The notes under the pieces are model-generated. The model was not told the origin of the DNA, did no database searches, and worked only from the letters and a program-made list of their open reading frames with translations. This document shows, in pieces, positions 16,664-24,990 of a stretch of 42,290 bases of DNA. The position numbers and the translations under genes were made by a program. This DNA is from Oscillospiraceae bacterium (GTDB taxonomy: Bacteria > Bacillota > Clostridia > Oscillospirales > Ruminococcaceae), in assembly GCA_017547525.1 (NCBI GenBank), contig JAFYPL010000003.1:65426-107715 (forward strand). The letters are read 5' to 3'. Position 1 is the stretch's first letter, and each line of letters starts with the position of its first letter.

Positions 16664-18622
16664 TTATCTTACTTTGCAGCCAGGTGTCATATCGTCTACA
16701 AAAATTACCTGTGCGCCGCCGTCTGGTGTATCTGCAGAAAGTACCATACCTTCGCTGATAAAGCCACGCATTTTTCTTGGTGCAAGGTTATCTACGATAA
16801 CTACTTTGTGGCCTTTCAGATCTTCTGGTTCGTACCATTCGTGAATACCGGAAAGGATAGTTCTTTCTCGTTTACCATCCCAGATTGTCAGGTTCAGCAG
16901 TTTGTCAGCTTTTGGTACGGCTGCACAGTCTCTTACTTCACCAACAATCAGGTTCAGTTTAGCAAAATCATCATAAGTGATTTCAGCTACTTTTTCTTCT
17001 GCAGGTTCTTCTGCTTTTTCTTCTTTAGCTTTTGCAGCTTCTCTTGCAGCTTTCTTTTCTTCTTCCTCTTTAGCGATTGCAGCCAGTTCTTTAGCAGCAT
17101 CAATTCTTGGGAAGATTACTTCGCCTTTCTGTACACTAACTTCTGTCAGGTGACCAAATTTAGCCAGTGTTTCGTATGCAAGGTCTTCTGGTTTGTAGCC
17201 AAGCTGTGCAGCAATTTTTGGTGTAGTATTTGGCAGATAAGCCTGCAGCAGTGCTGTTACAAAACGCATTGCTTCAACAAGATTGTACATTACTGTAGCC
17301 AGACGTGCTTTTTTGCTTTCGTCTTTTGCCAGTACCCATGGTGCTGTTTCGTCAATGTATTTGTTTGCTCTCTGTACTACTTTGAAAATTTCTGCCAGAG
17401 CCTGTGGGATAGACAGGTCATCCATGTATTTTTCTGTTTTTGCTGTCAGGCCTTCGCACAGTGCAATCAGATCATTGTCCAATTCATCTGCTTCTCTTTC
17501 AGCAGGCAGTGTGCCGCCAAAGTATTTTTCAATCATAGCAGCACTTCTGGATACAAGGTTACCAAGGTCGTTTGCCAGGTCAGAGTTAATTCTTGCAATA
17601 AGGCTTTCGTTTGTATAAACACCGTCATTGCCGAATGGAACTTCTCTCAGCAGGAAGTAACGTACAGCGTCAACGCCGTAACGGTTGCACAGAACAACAG
17701 GGTCAACTACGTTACCTACAGATTTACTCATTTTACCGCCTTCCAGCAGCAGCCAGCCGTGACCGAATACGCGTTTTGGCAGTGGCAGATCCAGAGCCAT
17801 CAGCATTGCAGGCCAGATGATAGTATGGAAACGAAGAATTTCTTTACCTACCATATGGATATCTGCTGGCCAGTACTGGTCATAGTCGTTGTATTTGTCG
17901 TTTTCGTAACCAAGAGCTGTGATATAGTTGGACAGAGCGTCAACCCAAACATAAACTGTATGTTCTGGATCAAATGTTACAGGGATACCCCATTTAACAG
18001 TTGTTCTGGATACACACAGATCCTGCAGGCCCTGTTTGATAAAGCTGATCATTTCATTTTTTCTTGCTTCAGGCTGGATGAATTTTGGATTTTCTTCATA
18101 CAGTGCCAGCAGTTTGTCAGCATATTTGGAAAGTTTGAAGAAATATGCATCTTCTTTTGCGGCATAAACTTCTCTGCCACAGTCAGGGCATTTGCCGTCT
18201 ACCAGCTGGCTGGCAGTCCAGAAAGTTTCGCAAGGTTTGCAGTACATACCTTCGTAGAAACCTTTGTAAATGTCACCCTGGTCGTACAGCTGTTTAAAGA
18301 TTTTCTGTACAGCTTCTACATGGTAATCATCAGTTGTACGGATGTATCTGTCATAGCTGATGTCCAGCAGGTTCCACAGTTCTTTGATACCTACTACAAT
18401 GTCATCTACATACTGGATAGGTGTTTTGCCAGCAGCGGCAGCCTTATCCTGAATTTTCTGACCATGTTCGTCAGTACCTGTAAGGTACATTACATCATAA
18501 CCCTGCAGGCGTTTGTATCTTGCCAGTGCATCACATGCTACTGTTGTGTAGCTGTGACCGATGTGCAGGTTGTCAGAAGGATAGTAGATTGGTGTAGTAA
18601 TATAGAATTTTTTTCTTTCCAT
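16664..18622 (-). CDS. metG: Methionyl-tRNA synthetase
   Basis: The 652-residue class I synthetase charges tRNA-Met. The HIGH motif is NLHIGHSYTT near residue 20. Zinc-type cysteines appear as CKPCETF and CPDCGRE near 127-148. KMSKS is seen near 300. An anticodon-binding helical domain follows, then a Lys/Glu/Ala-rich linker near 525-550. The C-terminal EMAP/Trbp111-like tRNA-binding domain (YDDFAKLNLIVGEV onward) is common in dimeric bacterial forms. The GGAGAGG site precedes the ATG. A methionine T-box leader lies upstream (18704-18982). Confidence 0.96.
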   Translation of the reverse strand: MERKKFYITTPIYYPSDNLHIGHSYTTVACDALARYKRLQGYDVMYLTGTDEHGQKIQDKAAAAGKTPIQYVDDIVVGIKELWNLLDISYDRYIRTTDDYHVEAVQKIFKQLYDQGDIYKGFYEGMYCKPCETFWTASQLVDGKCPDCGREVYAAKEDAYFFKLSKYADKLLALYEENPKFIQPEARKNEMISFIKQGLQDLCVSRTTVKWGIPVTFDPEHTVYVWVDALSNYITALGYENDKYNDYDQYWPADIHMVGKEILRFHTIIWPAMLMALDLPLPKRVFGHGWLLLEGGKMSKSVGNVVDPVVLCNRYGVDAVRYFLLREVPFGNDGVYTNESLIARINSDLANDLGNLVSRSAAMIEKYFGGTLPAEREADELDNDLIALCEGLTAKTEKYMDDLSIPQALAEIFKVVQRANKYIDETAPWVLAKDESKKARLATVMYNLVEAMRFVTALLQAYLPNTTPKIAAQLGYKPEDLAYETLAKFGHLTEVSVQKGEVIFPRIDAAKELAAIAKEEEEKKAAREAAKAKEEKAEEPAEEKVAEITYDDFAKLNLIVGEVRDCAAVPKADKLLNLTIWDGKRERTILSGIHEWYEPEDLKGHKVVIVDNLAPRKMRGFISEGMVLSADTPDGGAQVIFVDDMTPGCKVR

Positions 18623-18703
18623 AGTTTTCCTCTCCCATTGTTTTTCATTTTTATAGTCTTAATCGGGTGAAACGGGCAGGCTGCAGATACACCCTTACTG
18701 CAA

Positions 18704-18982
18704 TAAAAAAACTCCCGTTCCTGAAAATTTCTTTTCAGGGACGAGAGCATAAAAGCTTCGTGTTACCACCCTAATTCACCCATACCTCACGATAGGGGCC
18801 TTATCAGCTGCAGATTGCTCAACAGCTTATCACTGTAACGGGTGAACCCGTCGTAGCCTTGGCGTATAGCTTCGGTACGCAGCTCCGAGACCATCTTCAA
18901 CAGTTTTGATGTACCCGTTTTCAGCTACCCGGGCTCTCTGTGACATGTATGGCTGTTTACTCTTCTCTTCATAGCCTTTATC
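18704..18982 (-). ncRNA. T-box riboswitch of metG
   Basis: On the minus strand the leader contains the Stem I distal segment AGAGAGCCCGGG, a probable AUG specifier (complement of 18892-18894, followed by a purine as usual), and the conserved T-box AGGGTGGTAACACG (complement of about 18759-18772). It ends in a terminator hairpin at 18704-18748 with seven T residues. Uncharged tRNA-Met should pair with the specifier and T-box to favour antitermination and metG expression. It fills most of the gap between metG and the Fem-type gene. Confidence 0.93.
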
Positions 18983-18995
18983 AATATTAATGTAA

Positions 18996-19024
18996 ATTAT
19001 ACAACTGCCGGATAGTTTTGTCAA
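18996..19024 (-). promoter_or_regulatory. Consensus promoter of the metG T-box transcript
   Basis: On the minus strand, TTGACA (complement of 19019-19024), 17 bases and TATAAT (complement of 18996-19001): a perfect sigma-A consensus. Confidence 0.88.
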
Positions 19025-19069
19025 TGTTTTCACGAAACAACAGATAAGTACTGTATAATGTTAAAATAA

Positions 19070-19102
19070 AATCGCAGAAAACTTAACATGATTTCTGCGA
19101 TT
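19070..19102 (-). terminator. Terminator of the Fem-type gene
   Basis: AATCGCAGAAA/TTTCTGCGATT with an 11-base loop. On the minus strand a T-rich stretch follows. Confidence 0.8.
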
Positions 19103-19111
19103 CGTTGAAAA

Positions 19112-20149
19112 TTATTTTTTGCGTTTTTTGATTTTGGTTCTTACTTTCATTGCTGTATCAATCAGTTTTTCATACAAAGGGTCGAAAGTGATTGTAAATT
19201 CACCAGCTGTTTCTACTATTTCGCCGGTAAAGTTTGATTTAAAATCCAGAATCCTGTACAGTGCTTCGCTGTCTTCAGGTCTTGGGGCAACACCCTGCAT
19301 ATCGTAAGTATGGCAACCGCCTTCCAGTGCCCATCCCATCAGGTATTTCTGCAGCAGGTAAGTAGGACGCAGATTTCTCATCTGGTCGTTGGAGCAGCCA
19401 TAAACATGGCTTGTTGTACCTGCGTACTGCACTGCTACGCCACCACAAAGTGCATCACCATCAGGTGAATAGCACATATACAGGCGACAGTTTTCACCGA
19501 GGCCGTTAAGCATTTTTGCAAAGTATTCTTTAGGGCGTACAGCGAATTTCTGTCTTACACCTGTGTCAGAATAAATTTTGTAAAAATCATCCAGACCATC
19601 CAGACCGAGATTTTTGCATACTACACCTTTCTTTTCAGGGTAGCGCAGATAGTATCTGGTGTCGCGGTTCATTTTTTGCATCAGCTGTTCTTCGTTCATA
19701 CCTTTCAGATAGCGCAGCATATAGTTGTATCTTGGCTGGATAGTATCGTGGAAAGGTGCATGTTCTTTGATTTTAAGTCCACAGTTACGGAAAAGTGCAA
19801 TAGTTTCAGCATCATCTACCATAACCAGTGGGTCCATGATAAAAGTATATGCGTTGTGCTTTTTGGCCAGTACTTTTACACCTTCCATAAGGTCCTTGAT
19901 AACGTCTGTATCTGCATAATCACATACAGGGCCGCGGCAGGCATACATCATTGTTTTTATACCGAATTTGCGTATGAGTACAAAAATACCGCCGACAATT
20001 TCACCATTTTCATTGCGGCTTACAATAACTTCATTATCCCACTCTGTTTTAACCAGCCCCCAGCGTGGTGACTGCTGAAAAGCACCGTGAGGGTGGTTTT
20101 CGCAGAATATATCAAATTCTTCGTATTTATCTTTATTTAATATTTCCAT
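19112..20149 (-). CDS. FemA/FemB/FemX-type peptidoglycan aminoacyltransferase
   Basis: The 345-residue protein has the twin GNAT-fold layout of the Fem family, which uses aminoacyl-tRNA to add amino acids to the side chain of lipid II. The opening FDIFCENHPHGAFQQSPRWGLVK near residue 12 and RDTRYYLRYPEKKGVVCK near 160 are typical, as is the late NLRPTYLLQKYLMGWALEGGCHTYDMQGV near 255-285. The C-terminus is strongly basic (VRTKIKKRKK). It suggests a branched or amidated interpeptide in this organism. AAGGAT precedes the ATG. No other cell-wall gene is adjacent. Confidence 0.88.
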   Translation of the reverse strand: MEILNKDKYEEFDIFCENHPHGAFQQSPRWGLVKTEWDNEVIVSRNENGEIVGGIFVLIRKFGIKTMMYACRGPVCDYADTDVIKDLMEGVKVLAKKHNAYTFIMDPLVMVDDAETIALFRNCGLKIKEHAPFHDTIQPRYNYMLRYLKGMNEEQLMQKMNRDTRYYLRYPEKKGVVCKNLGLDGLDDFYKIYSDTGVRQKFAVRPKEYFAKMLNGLGENCRLYMCYSPDGDALCGGVAVQYAGTTSHVYGCSNDQMRNLRPTYLLQKYLMGWALEGGCHTYDMQGVAPRPEDSEALYRILDFKSNFTGEIVETAGEFTITFDPLYEKLIDTAMKVRTKIKKRKK

Positions 20150-20315
20150 ATATAAAATCCTTAATTTTCTGTAAGTTTTTTATTATCCAATAAAGTATAA
20201 CACAATATTATAAAATTTAACAGTTATTTTTTATAATAATTTGACATTGCCTGTAATATTTGATAAATTAGTATGTATGACTTGTATTTGGGTGTTTTAC
20301 ACCCCGGAGGAAATA

Positions 20316-21542
20316 ATGAAAAACATTAAAAAAATTATAACATTGGTTATGGCTATGGTAATGGCATTGTCCATGGTTGGTTGCCATTATTCTGTAGGCG
20401 TTGAAGATGACGGCACACAGACACATATAGTTGAATCCATAAATTCAGCAGGTAAATATCTGGTTGATAAAATTAAATCACCATCATACGGTGATGAAGC
20501 TGCAATTATCGGCCTTAACAGAAGTACATATATCGACTACTGGCACAACCGCAGTGAAATGTACGAACAGGGTCTGGATAACTTCCTTAAACACAATGGT
20601 TCATACGTTGGTGAAAAAGGTGAAATTTACTATGACGGTTATCCTGAAGTTATTCTGGCACATACAGCAATAGGTGTTCTCGCGGACAAAGCTTCTTCTG
20701 CAGTACTTACACAGGGTATCAGCTATGAAGAATCCAAAATCAACGGTGGCGTTCTCAACTGGGTGGAAGCACTTACAGCGCTGGAATGTGGTAAATACGA
20801 AATTTACGAAAAAGGTGATGTAACACGCCAGAGTATGATTGACTTTACTATGGATATGGCGTGTGAAGATGGTGCTTTCCGTTATGATGGCATGGAAGAT
20901 GACGATGTAACAGAGGTAAGACTTACAGCTGCGGCGGTAACATCACTTCTGCTGACAGAAGAAGGCGGCGAAGTTGAAAAAGCAGCTAAAGCCGGTGCAG
21001 AATACCTTGTTGCAAATATTACAGAAGATGCCACACCGGAAGAAATTGTGACAACAATTATTGCACTTAACACAGCTGGTATTTCCGCAATGGATGTAAA
21101 CGGCGAAGATATGACACAGTGGATTATCAAGTTCCAGAGAAAAGATGGTTCTTTCTCTTTTGATACAACAGCTAAAAAAGGTAATACAACAGATACAGGT
21201 CTTGCAATGCTGGGTCTGGCAAGTCAGTACCGTTTCAACACAGGTATGTCATCTATCTATGATATGAGAGATGTACTGGGTGCTACACATAATAAACTCA
21301 GCCCGCTGTGGCAGCGGAACATGCGCCTTATGCTTTACTTCCTGTACGGTGCAATTATTCTGCTGATTACGCTGGTTATTGTAGCAAAATTCAGAGTTCG
21401 GAAATGGAAAAAACTGGGCATTTACGATTATGAAAGAAACTGCATGCTTCTGCCACATGAAGTAGAAGAACGCGACAGACGTTTGGCTGAAGAAAAAGCA
21501 GCGGCTGAACTCAAGGCAGCAGAAGAAAAAACAGAAGAATAA
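20316..21542 (+). CDS. Lipoprotein with terpene cyclase/prenyltransferase-like repeats and a C-terminal membrane helix
   Basis: The 408-residue product has a signal peptide ending in SMVGC with a lipidation cysteine at 23. The middle, about residues 45-325, shows repeats of the alpha-alpha toroid type found in squalene cyclases and prenyltransferases, for example GGVLNWVEALTALECGKY, DGAFRYDG, TAAAVTSLLL, WIIKFQRKDGSFSF and TDTGLAMLGLASQY. A membrane helix lies near 337-357, followed by a basic stretch and an acidic coiled tail of about 50 residues. Catalytic DXDD or zinc ligands are not evident, so it is more likely a binding or scaffold protein than a cyclase. GGAGG precedes the start at 20316. 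Confidence 0.78.
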   Translation: MKNIKKIITLVMAMVMALSMVGCHYSVGVEDDGTQTHIVESINSAGKYLVDKIKSPSYGDEAAIIGLNRSTYIDYWHNRSEMYEQGLDNFLKHNGSYVGEKGEIYYDGYPEVILAHTAIGVLADKASSAVLTQGISYEESKINGGVLNWVEALTALECGKYEIYEKGDVTRQSMIDFTMDMACEDGAFRYDGMEDDDVTEVRLTAAAVTSLLLTEEGGEVEKAAKAGAEYLVANITEDATPEEIVTTIIALNTAGISAMDVNGEDMTQWIIKFQRKDGSFSFDTTAKKGNTTDTGLAMLGLASQYRFNTGMSSIYDMRDVLGATHNKLSPLWQRNMRLMLYFLYGAIILLITLVIVAKFRVRKWKKLGIYDYERNCMLLPHEVEERDRRLAEEKAAAELKAAEEKTEE

Positions 21543-21572
21543 TTATATTTCCAATATATACCATGGATATGA

Positions 21573-21600
21573 TTGACATTTTATACTGCAGTGGTATAAT
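21573..21600 (+). promoter_or_regulatory. Promoter upstream of the MATE gene
   Basis: TTGACA at 21573-21578, a 16-base spacer and TATAAT at 21595-21600. It lies before the hairpin at 21620, so its transcript meets that hairpin first. Confidence 0.78.
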
Positions 21601-21619
21601 TAAATACAGAAAAAAATTA

Positions 21620-21654
21620 AAAAGCGATGTAAAACGGTGTTTTACGTCGCTTTT
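21620..21654 (+). terminator. Hairpin between the promoter and the MATE gene, attenuator or terminator
   Basis: AAAAGCGATGTAAAA/TTTTACGTCGCTTTT, a 15-base stem with one G-T pair and a 5-base loop, ending in only four T residues and then GTATGTTG. It can end transcription from the lipoprotein gene or attenuate the MATE leader. Confidence 0.68.
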
Positions 21655-21702
21655 GTATGTTGTAAAATGTAAATGATATAAAAGAGAAAGTGAGTAAATA
21701 TT

Positions 21703-23097
21703 TTGAGTAGTAGAACAAGAAATCTTATTGATGATAAAATAAAACCTTCTACCACCATTATTCTGCTGGCGTGGCCTGTATTTGTAGAACAGATTCTGTC
21801 CACACTGGTTCATTCAATTGACACTGCAATGGTTGGCTCTCTGGGCGCTGTGGCTACAGCCGCAGTTTCTATCAGTGGTTCACCTATGATGCTGATTAAC
21901 GGTATCGTTATGTCTTTTGGTATGGGTTTCACAGCTCTGATTGCACGTATGGTAGGTGCACAGAACTACGAAAGAGCAAACTCTCTGGTGCGTCAGGCTC
22001 TGACAACAGTTCTTCTCATGGGTATTCCTATGACAATTATCTGCTACCTGCTCAGTGGTAAAATTCCAGAGTGGATGGGTGCAGAACCAGATGTACTGTT
22101 GCTGGCAACCGGCTATAACAAAATTATGGCTTACGGTATGCTGTTCCGTACACTTACAATGGTACTTTCAGCTATTTACCGCGGTTATGGTGATACAAAA
22201 ACACCTATGCTTATCAACACATCTGTAAACCTTGCAAACGTAGTTGGTAACTACCTGCTTATTTACGACACACACGATGTCACACTGTTTGGTAAAACAT
22301 TTACTGTATGGGGCGCAGGTCTGGGTGTAGATGGTGCGGCAATTTCCACATCACTTACAATTGCAATCGGTGCGGCAGTACTGCTGTTTATCACATTCAC
22401 ACGTGACACAAAACTGAGAATATCCCTTAGAGACAGCTTTAAACTGGTAAAAGAAGATATGAGTGCTGTTACAAAAATCGGTATCCCTCTCATGGGCGAA
22501 CGTTTTGTAATGGGTGCAGCATCTGTAGTTATCGCTTCTACAGTTGCTTCTCTGGGTACAATCGCTGTAGCTTCCAACTCTCTGGCATCTACAATCGAAT
22601 CATTCTGCTTTATGCCTGGTTTTGCTTTTGCTTCTGCAGCTACAACACTTACGGGTCAGTCTCTGGGCGCTGAAAGACCGGATATGGCGGAAAGATATGT
22701 ATCCACATGTATCAAAATGGCATCTGCAGTTATGCTGTTTGGCTCTGTACTGATGGCTATCTTCTCACCACAGATTATCTCACTGTTTACACCTGATGCA
22801 CAAGTTATCGAAACAGGTAGTGAACTGGTAAGACTGCTGGCTACTATCCAGATTCCATATATCATTTCACAGATTCACGCTGGTGCTCTCCGTGGTGCAG
22901 GCGATACAAAAGTACCTTTCTATCTTACACTTCTGTCCATGTGGGGCGTTCGTGTGGTAGGTGCTACAATCTTTATCCGTTTCCTTGGTCTGAGTGTTCA
23001 CTGGGTGATCGTTGCTATGAATACAGACAACGTTGTTCGTATGGTTCTGTTCTGGCTGCGTTACAAACGGGGTACATGGAAAACTCTCCGCTTCTGA
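21703..23097 (+). CDS. MATE family efflux transporter
   Basis: The 464-residue inner-membrane protein has about 12 helices. Two homologous halves are visible: WPVFVEQILSTLVHSIDTAMVGSLG (about 22-46) opens the first, and GIPLMGERFVMGAASVVIASTVASLG (about 260-285) the second. This is the arrangement of NorM/DinF-like exporters, which use sodium or protons to expel cationic compounds. It starts at TTG 21703 with a GAGAAAGTGAG stretch upstream, and no better start fits the family N-terminus. The substrate is unknown. Confidence 0.9.
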   Translation: MSSRTRNLIDDKIKPSTTIILLAWPVFVEQILSTLVHSIDTAMVGSLGAVATAAVSISGSPMMLINGIVMSFGMGFTALIARMVGAQNYERANSLVRQALTTVLLMGIPMTIICYLLSGKIPEWMGAEPDVLLLATGYNKIMAYGMLFRTLTMVLSAIYRGYGDTKTPMLINTSVNLANVVGNYLLIYDTHDVTLFGKTFTVWGAGLGVDGAAISTSLTIAIGAAVLLFITFTRDTKLRISLRDSFKLVKEDMSAVTKIGIPLMGERFVMGAASVVIASTVASLGTIAVASNSLASTIESFCFMPGFAFASAATTLTGQSLGAERPDMAERYVSTCIKMASAVMLFGSVLMAIFSPQIISLFTPDAQVIETGSELVRLLATIQIPYIISQIHAGALRGAGDTKVPFYLTLLSMWGVRVVGATIFIRFLGLSVHWVIVAMNTDNVVRMVLFWLRYKRGTWKTLRF

Positions 23098-23105
23098 TAA
23101 AAATC

Positions 23106-23136
23106 AAATGCCAATCCTCAGGGATTGGCATTTTTT
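23106..23136 (+). terminator. Terminator of the MATE gene
   Basis: AAATGCCAATCC/GGATTGGCATTT with a 4-base loop and six T residues. Confidence 0.9.
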
Positions 23137-23197
23137 ATATGGCAGGGAAGTGCATGAAAATATAATGTATAATATTATATATTATATGGTAATAATA

Positions 23198-23224
23198 AAA
23201 CCGCGGTAAATTTTACCGCGGTTT
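23198..23224 (-). terminator. Terminator of the M28 peptidase gene
   Basis: AAACCGCGGTAAA/TTTACCGCGGTTT with a 1-base loop as drawn (in practice 4-5 bases), just after the peptidase stop on the minus strand. Confidence 0.75.
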
Positions 23225-23234
23225 GTGTTTTTTG

Positions 23235-24512
23235 TTATTTTTTGTCCAGTTCTGCCAGTTCTTTTTTCATCAGGTATTTGTCTACTTTTTCTACCATTTC
23301 TGATGGAACAACTCTTTCGAATGGGAAGACAACGCTTTCTACCAGTTCTACACCGTAGCCCAGAACAAATTTTGTTGTTTTAGCCAGAGCTTCTGCGGAC
23401 AGATGTTCTTTGATGTCGTATCTGCAGTGAATTAAAGTACCACCAATATGGTGACCGAAACGAACAAAGTTTACAGCTGGTACGCCCTTGTCAGCAAATG
23501 GGATAGAGTCGGAAGAGTAGATATCCTGTGTAACACCTACATTGTAACCATGACGACGCATAAATGCATCACAGTGTGCTGTGGCTTCTTTGGAAGCGAT
23601 AACTCTTGCTACATCGTAACCGATAACTACACCAGCCATGTCTGTGTTAATCATGCACAGGTGGTTTTTCAGTTCGTCTTCATGTGCTGCAACCCAAGCT
23701 TTTGAACCGAACAGACCCATTTCTTCACTGCCGTACCACATAATCTGTACAGTTCTCTTTGGTGGATTTTCTACAAAGTAGCGTGCAATTTCCATGTTGA
23801 TAACGCTACCGGCAGCATTGTCGTGTGCACCTTTGGAGAATTCCACAGAGTCATAGTGACCGCCGAAGGAAACAACTTCTTCAGGTTTTTCTGTACCTTT
23901 GATAGTTACTGTGATGTTGTGGCTTGTGCGTGTAACTGGTGTGTTGATAGCTGTCAGCTTAACTTTTGTAGCACCGTTTGCAACGATGTCGAATGCATCA
24001 GTTACTCTGATGTTTGCACCAGGCATGTTGCCGAATTTGCGCAGAGTATCACGCAGTGTTCTTGTGAACAGGTCAGAGTTTTCTTCTGTTTCAATCATAG
24101 TGCCGCTCATTGTTACAAAGCCAACAGCGCCTGCTTTAAGCAGCTTTTTGTACATATCCAGACTCAGGTAACCGTTAACAAGAACGATTTTGCCTTTGGA
24201 GTTTTCCAGATCAGCGGCTGTCAGGTTTTCTGCATAGTAGAATGGAGCAATCAGACCTTCTTCAGGTGTGCTTTCAGACAGTTTGTATGCTGTAACTGTA
24301 TATTTTTTGTTGAATGGTTCCAGAACTTCCAGTTCACCTTTAACAAGGTCAGCGTCTTCGATTTCGAAAGCTTCCAGTGCTGGTTCCAGACCGATGGAAC
24401 GGATTTCTTCCATGAGGATTTCTGCTGCTTTGAATTCTTCAGCTGTACCACCCATACGCACGAAACTCATTTTTTCCAGCAGTTCAAATTCTCTTTTGCC
24501 GTTAATTTCCAT
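23235..24512 (-). CDS. M28 family zinc aminopeptidase with a PA-domain insert
   Basis: This is a 425-residue M28 (aminopeptidase Y/S type) peptidase without a signal peptide, so probably cytosolic. The ligands are visible: HYD in GGHYDSVEF, AHDNAAGS, GSEEMGLFG (catalytic and ligand glutamates), NTDMAG, and a late HHIGG/H pair. A PA-like region near residues 80-140 (LENSKGKIVLVNGYLSLDMYKKLLKAGAVGFVTMSG) precedes the catalytic part, as in many M28 enzymes. The gene is divergent from the peptide ABC operon, which suggests it trims imported peptides. AAAGGAT precedes the ATG. Confidence 0.9.
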   Translation of the reverse strand: MEINGKREFELLEKMSFVRMGGTAEEFKAAEILMEEIRSIGLEPALEAFEIEDADLVKGELEVLEPFNKKYTVTAYKLSESTPEEGLIAPFYYAENLTAADLENSKGKIVLVNGYLSLDMYKKLLKAGAVGFVTMSGTMIETEENSDLFTRTLRDTLRKFGNMPGANIRVTDAFDIVANGATKVKLTAINTPVTRTSHNITVTIKGTEKPEEVVSFGGHYDSVEFSKGAHDNAAGSVINMEIARYFVENPPKRTVQIMWYGSEEMGLFGSKAWVAAHEDELKNHLCMINTDMAGVVIGYDVARVIASKEATAHCDAFMRRHGYNVGVTQDIYSSDSIPFADKGVPAVNFVRFGHHIGGTLIHCRYDIKEHLSAEALAKTTKFVLGYGVELVESVVFPFERVVPSEMVEKVDKYLMKKELAELDKK

Positions 24513-24818
24513 AATAATATCCTTTCATTATATATCATTTTTAAGTTGCCATATTATTTTAACATATTTTTTTGCGGTTGTCTGCACAATCATTACATAT
24601 CTTTTGTAGCAAAATGTACAGAAAAAGCGGGGGAGGGGTAACAAATATTAGTGCCACATATATTAAATAAACTGTTTTCATGGTAAATGCTTTGAAAATC
24701 AAAGTAAAACTTCCATCCATATTTGTACAATATATTAAAATTATGGAAACTTTGTGTTTAAAAAGATTGAAAAAATTGTGCCGAATACCGAAAATTGTAC
24801 AAAAAGATAAAATTTTTA

Positions 24819-24847
24819 TTGTCAAACACTAACAAATAAGATATAAT
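24819..24847 (+). promoter_or_regulatory. Promoter of the peptide ABC transporter operon
   Basis: TTGTCA at 24819-24824, a 17-base spacer and TATAAT at 24842-24847. Transcription should begin near 24854, giving a 137-base leader. Confidence 0.78.
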
Positions 24848-24853
24848 GTTTAA

Positions 24854-24990
24854 CTGACTATGGACCACTGTGCCCTGTGGTGTATTGTTTAAAATTATTG
24901 GCTGTTTTGAGCAATACATCCCGGCAGTTATCCCTGACTGTCTCGCGGGCACATCAACTATCCAAACAATAAACTTATAGGAGTGCAGTG
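24854..24990 (+). ncRNA. Structured 5' leader of the peptide transporter operon, candidate cis-acting RNA
   Basis: Three pairings are visible. GTGCCC (24870-24875) pairs with GGGCAC (24947-24952) as a closing stem. TGTATTG (24881-24887) pairs with CAATACA (24912-24918). CAGT (24925-24928) pairs with ACTG (24937-24940). An alternative CCCG/CGGG pairing (24920-24923 with 24946-24949) would exclude the closing stem. There is no T run, so any control is more likely on translation or stability. I match it to no known riboswitch class. Confidence 0.45.

Larger units (their letters stand above)
24513..24990. other. Divergent intergenic region between the peptidase and the peptide transporter operon
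   Basis: This 478-base gap holds the operon promoter at 24819-24847 and a structured leader from about 24854. The part from 24540 to 24815 is A/T-rich apart from a G-rich patch (GGGGGAGGGG near 24629-24638). I found no convincing promoter for the peptidase there and no gene. A short leftward frame at 24559-24825 lacks a ribosome site. Confidence 0.6.

Noticed and set aside
16808-18670. Open frame of 620 codons on the plus strand opposite metG
   Set aside because: It is a shadow of metG with implausible Phe/Cys/Gln composition and no family similarity.
18830-19033. Leftward frame of 67 codons upstream of metG
   Set aside because: It lies wholly within the T-box leader RNA and its promoter.
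24559-24825. Leftward frame of 88 codons in the divergent intergenic region
   Set aside because: No ribosome site, no recognisable similarity, and very A/T-driven composition; a 40-codon internal version also lacks a ribosome site.
24840-24990. Known riboswitch (T-box, SAM, guanidine types) before the peptide transporter
   Set aside because: None of the conserved core sequences I know are present; kept only as an unclassified structured leader.
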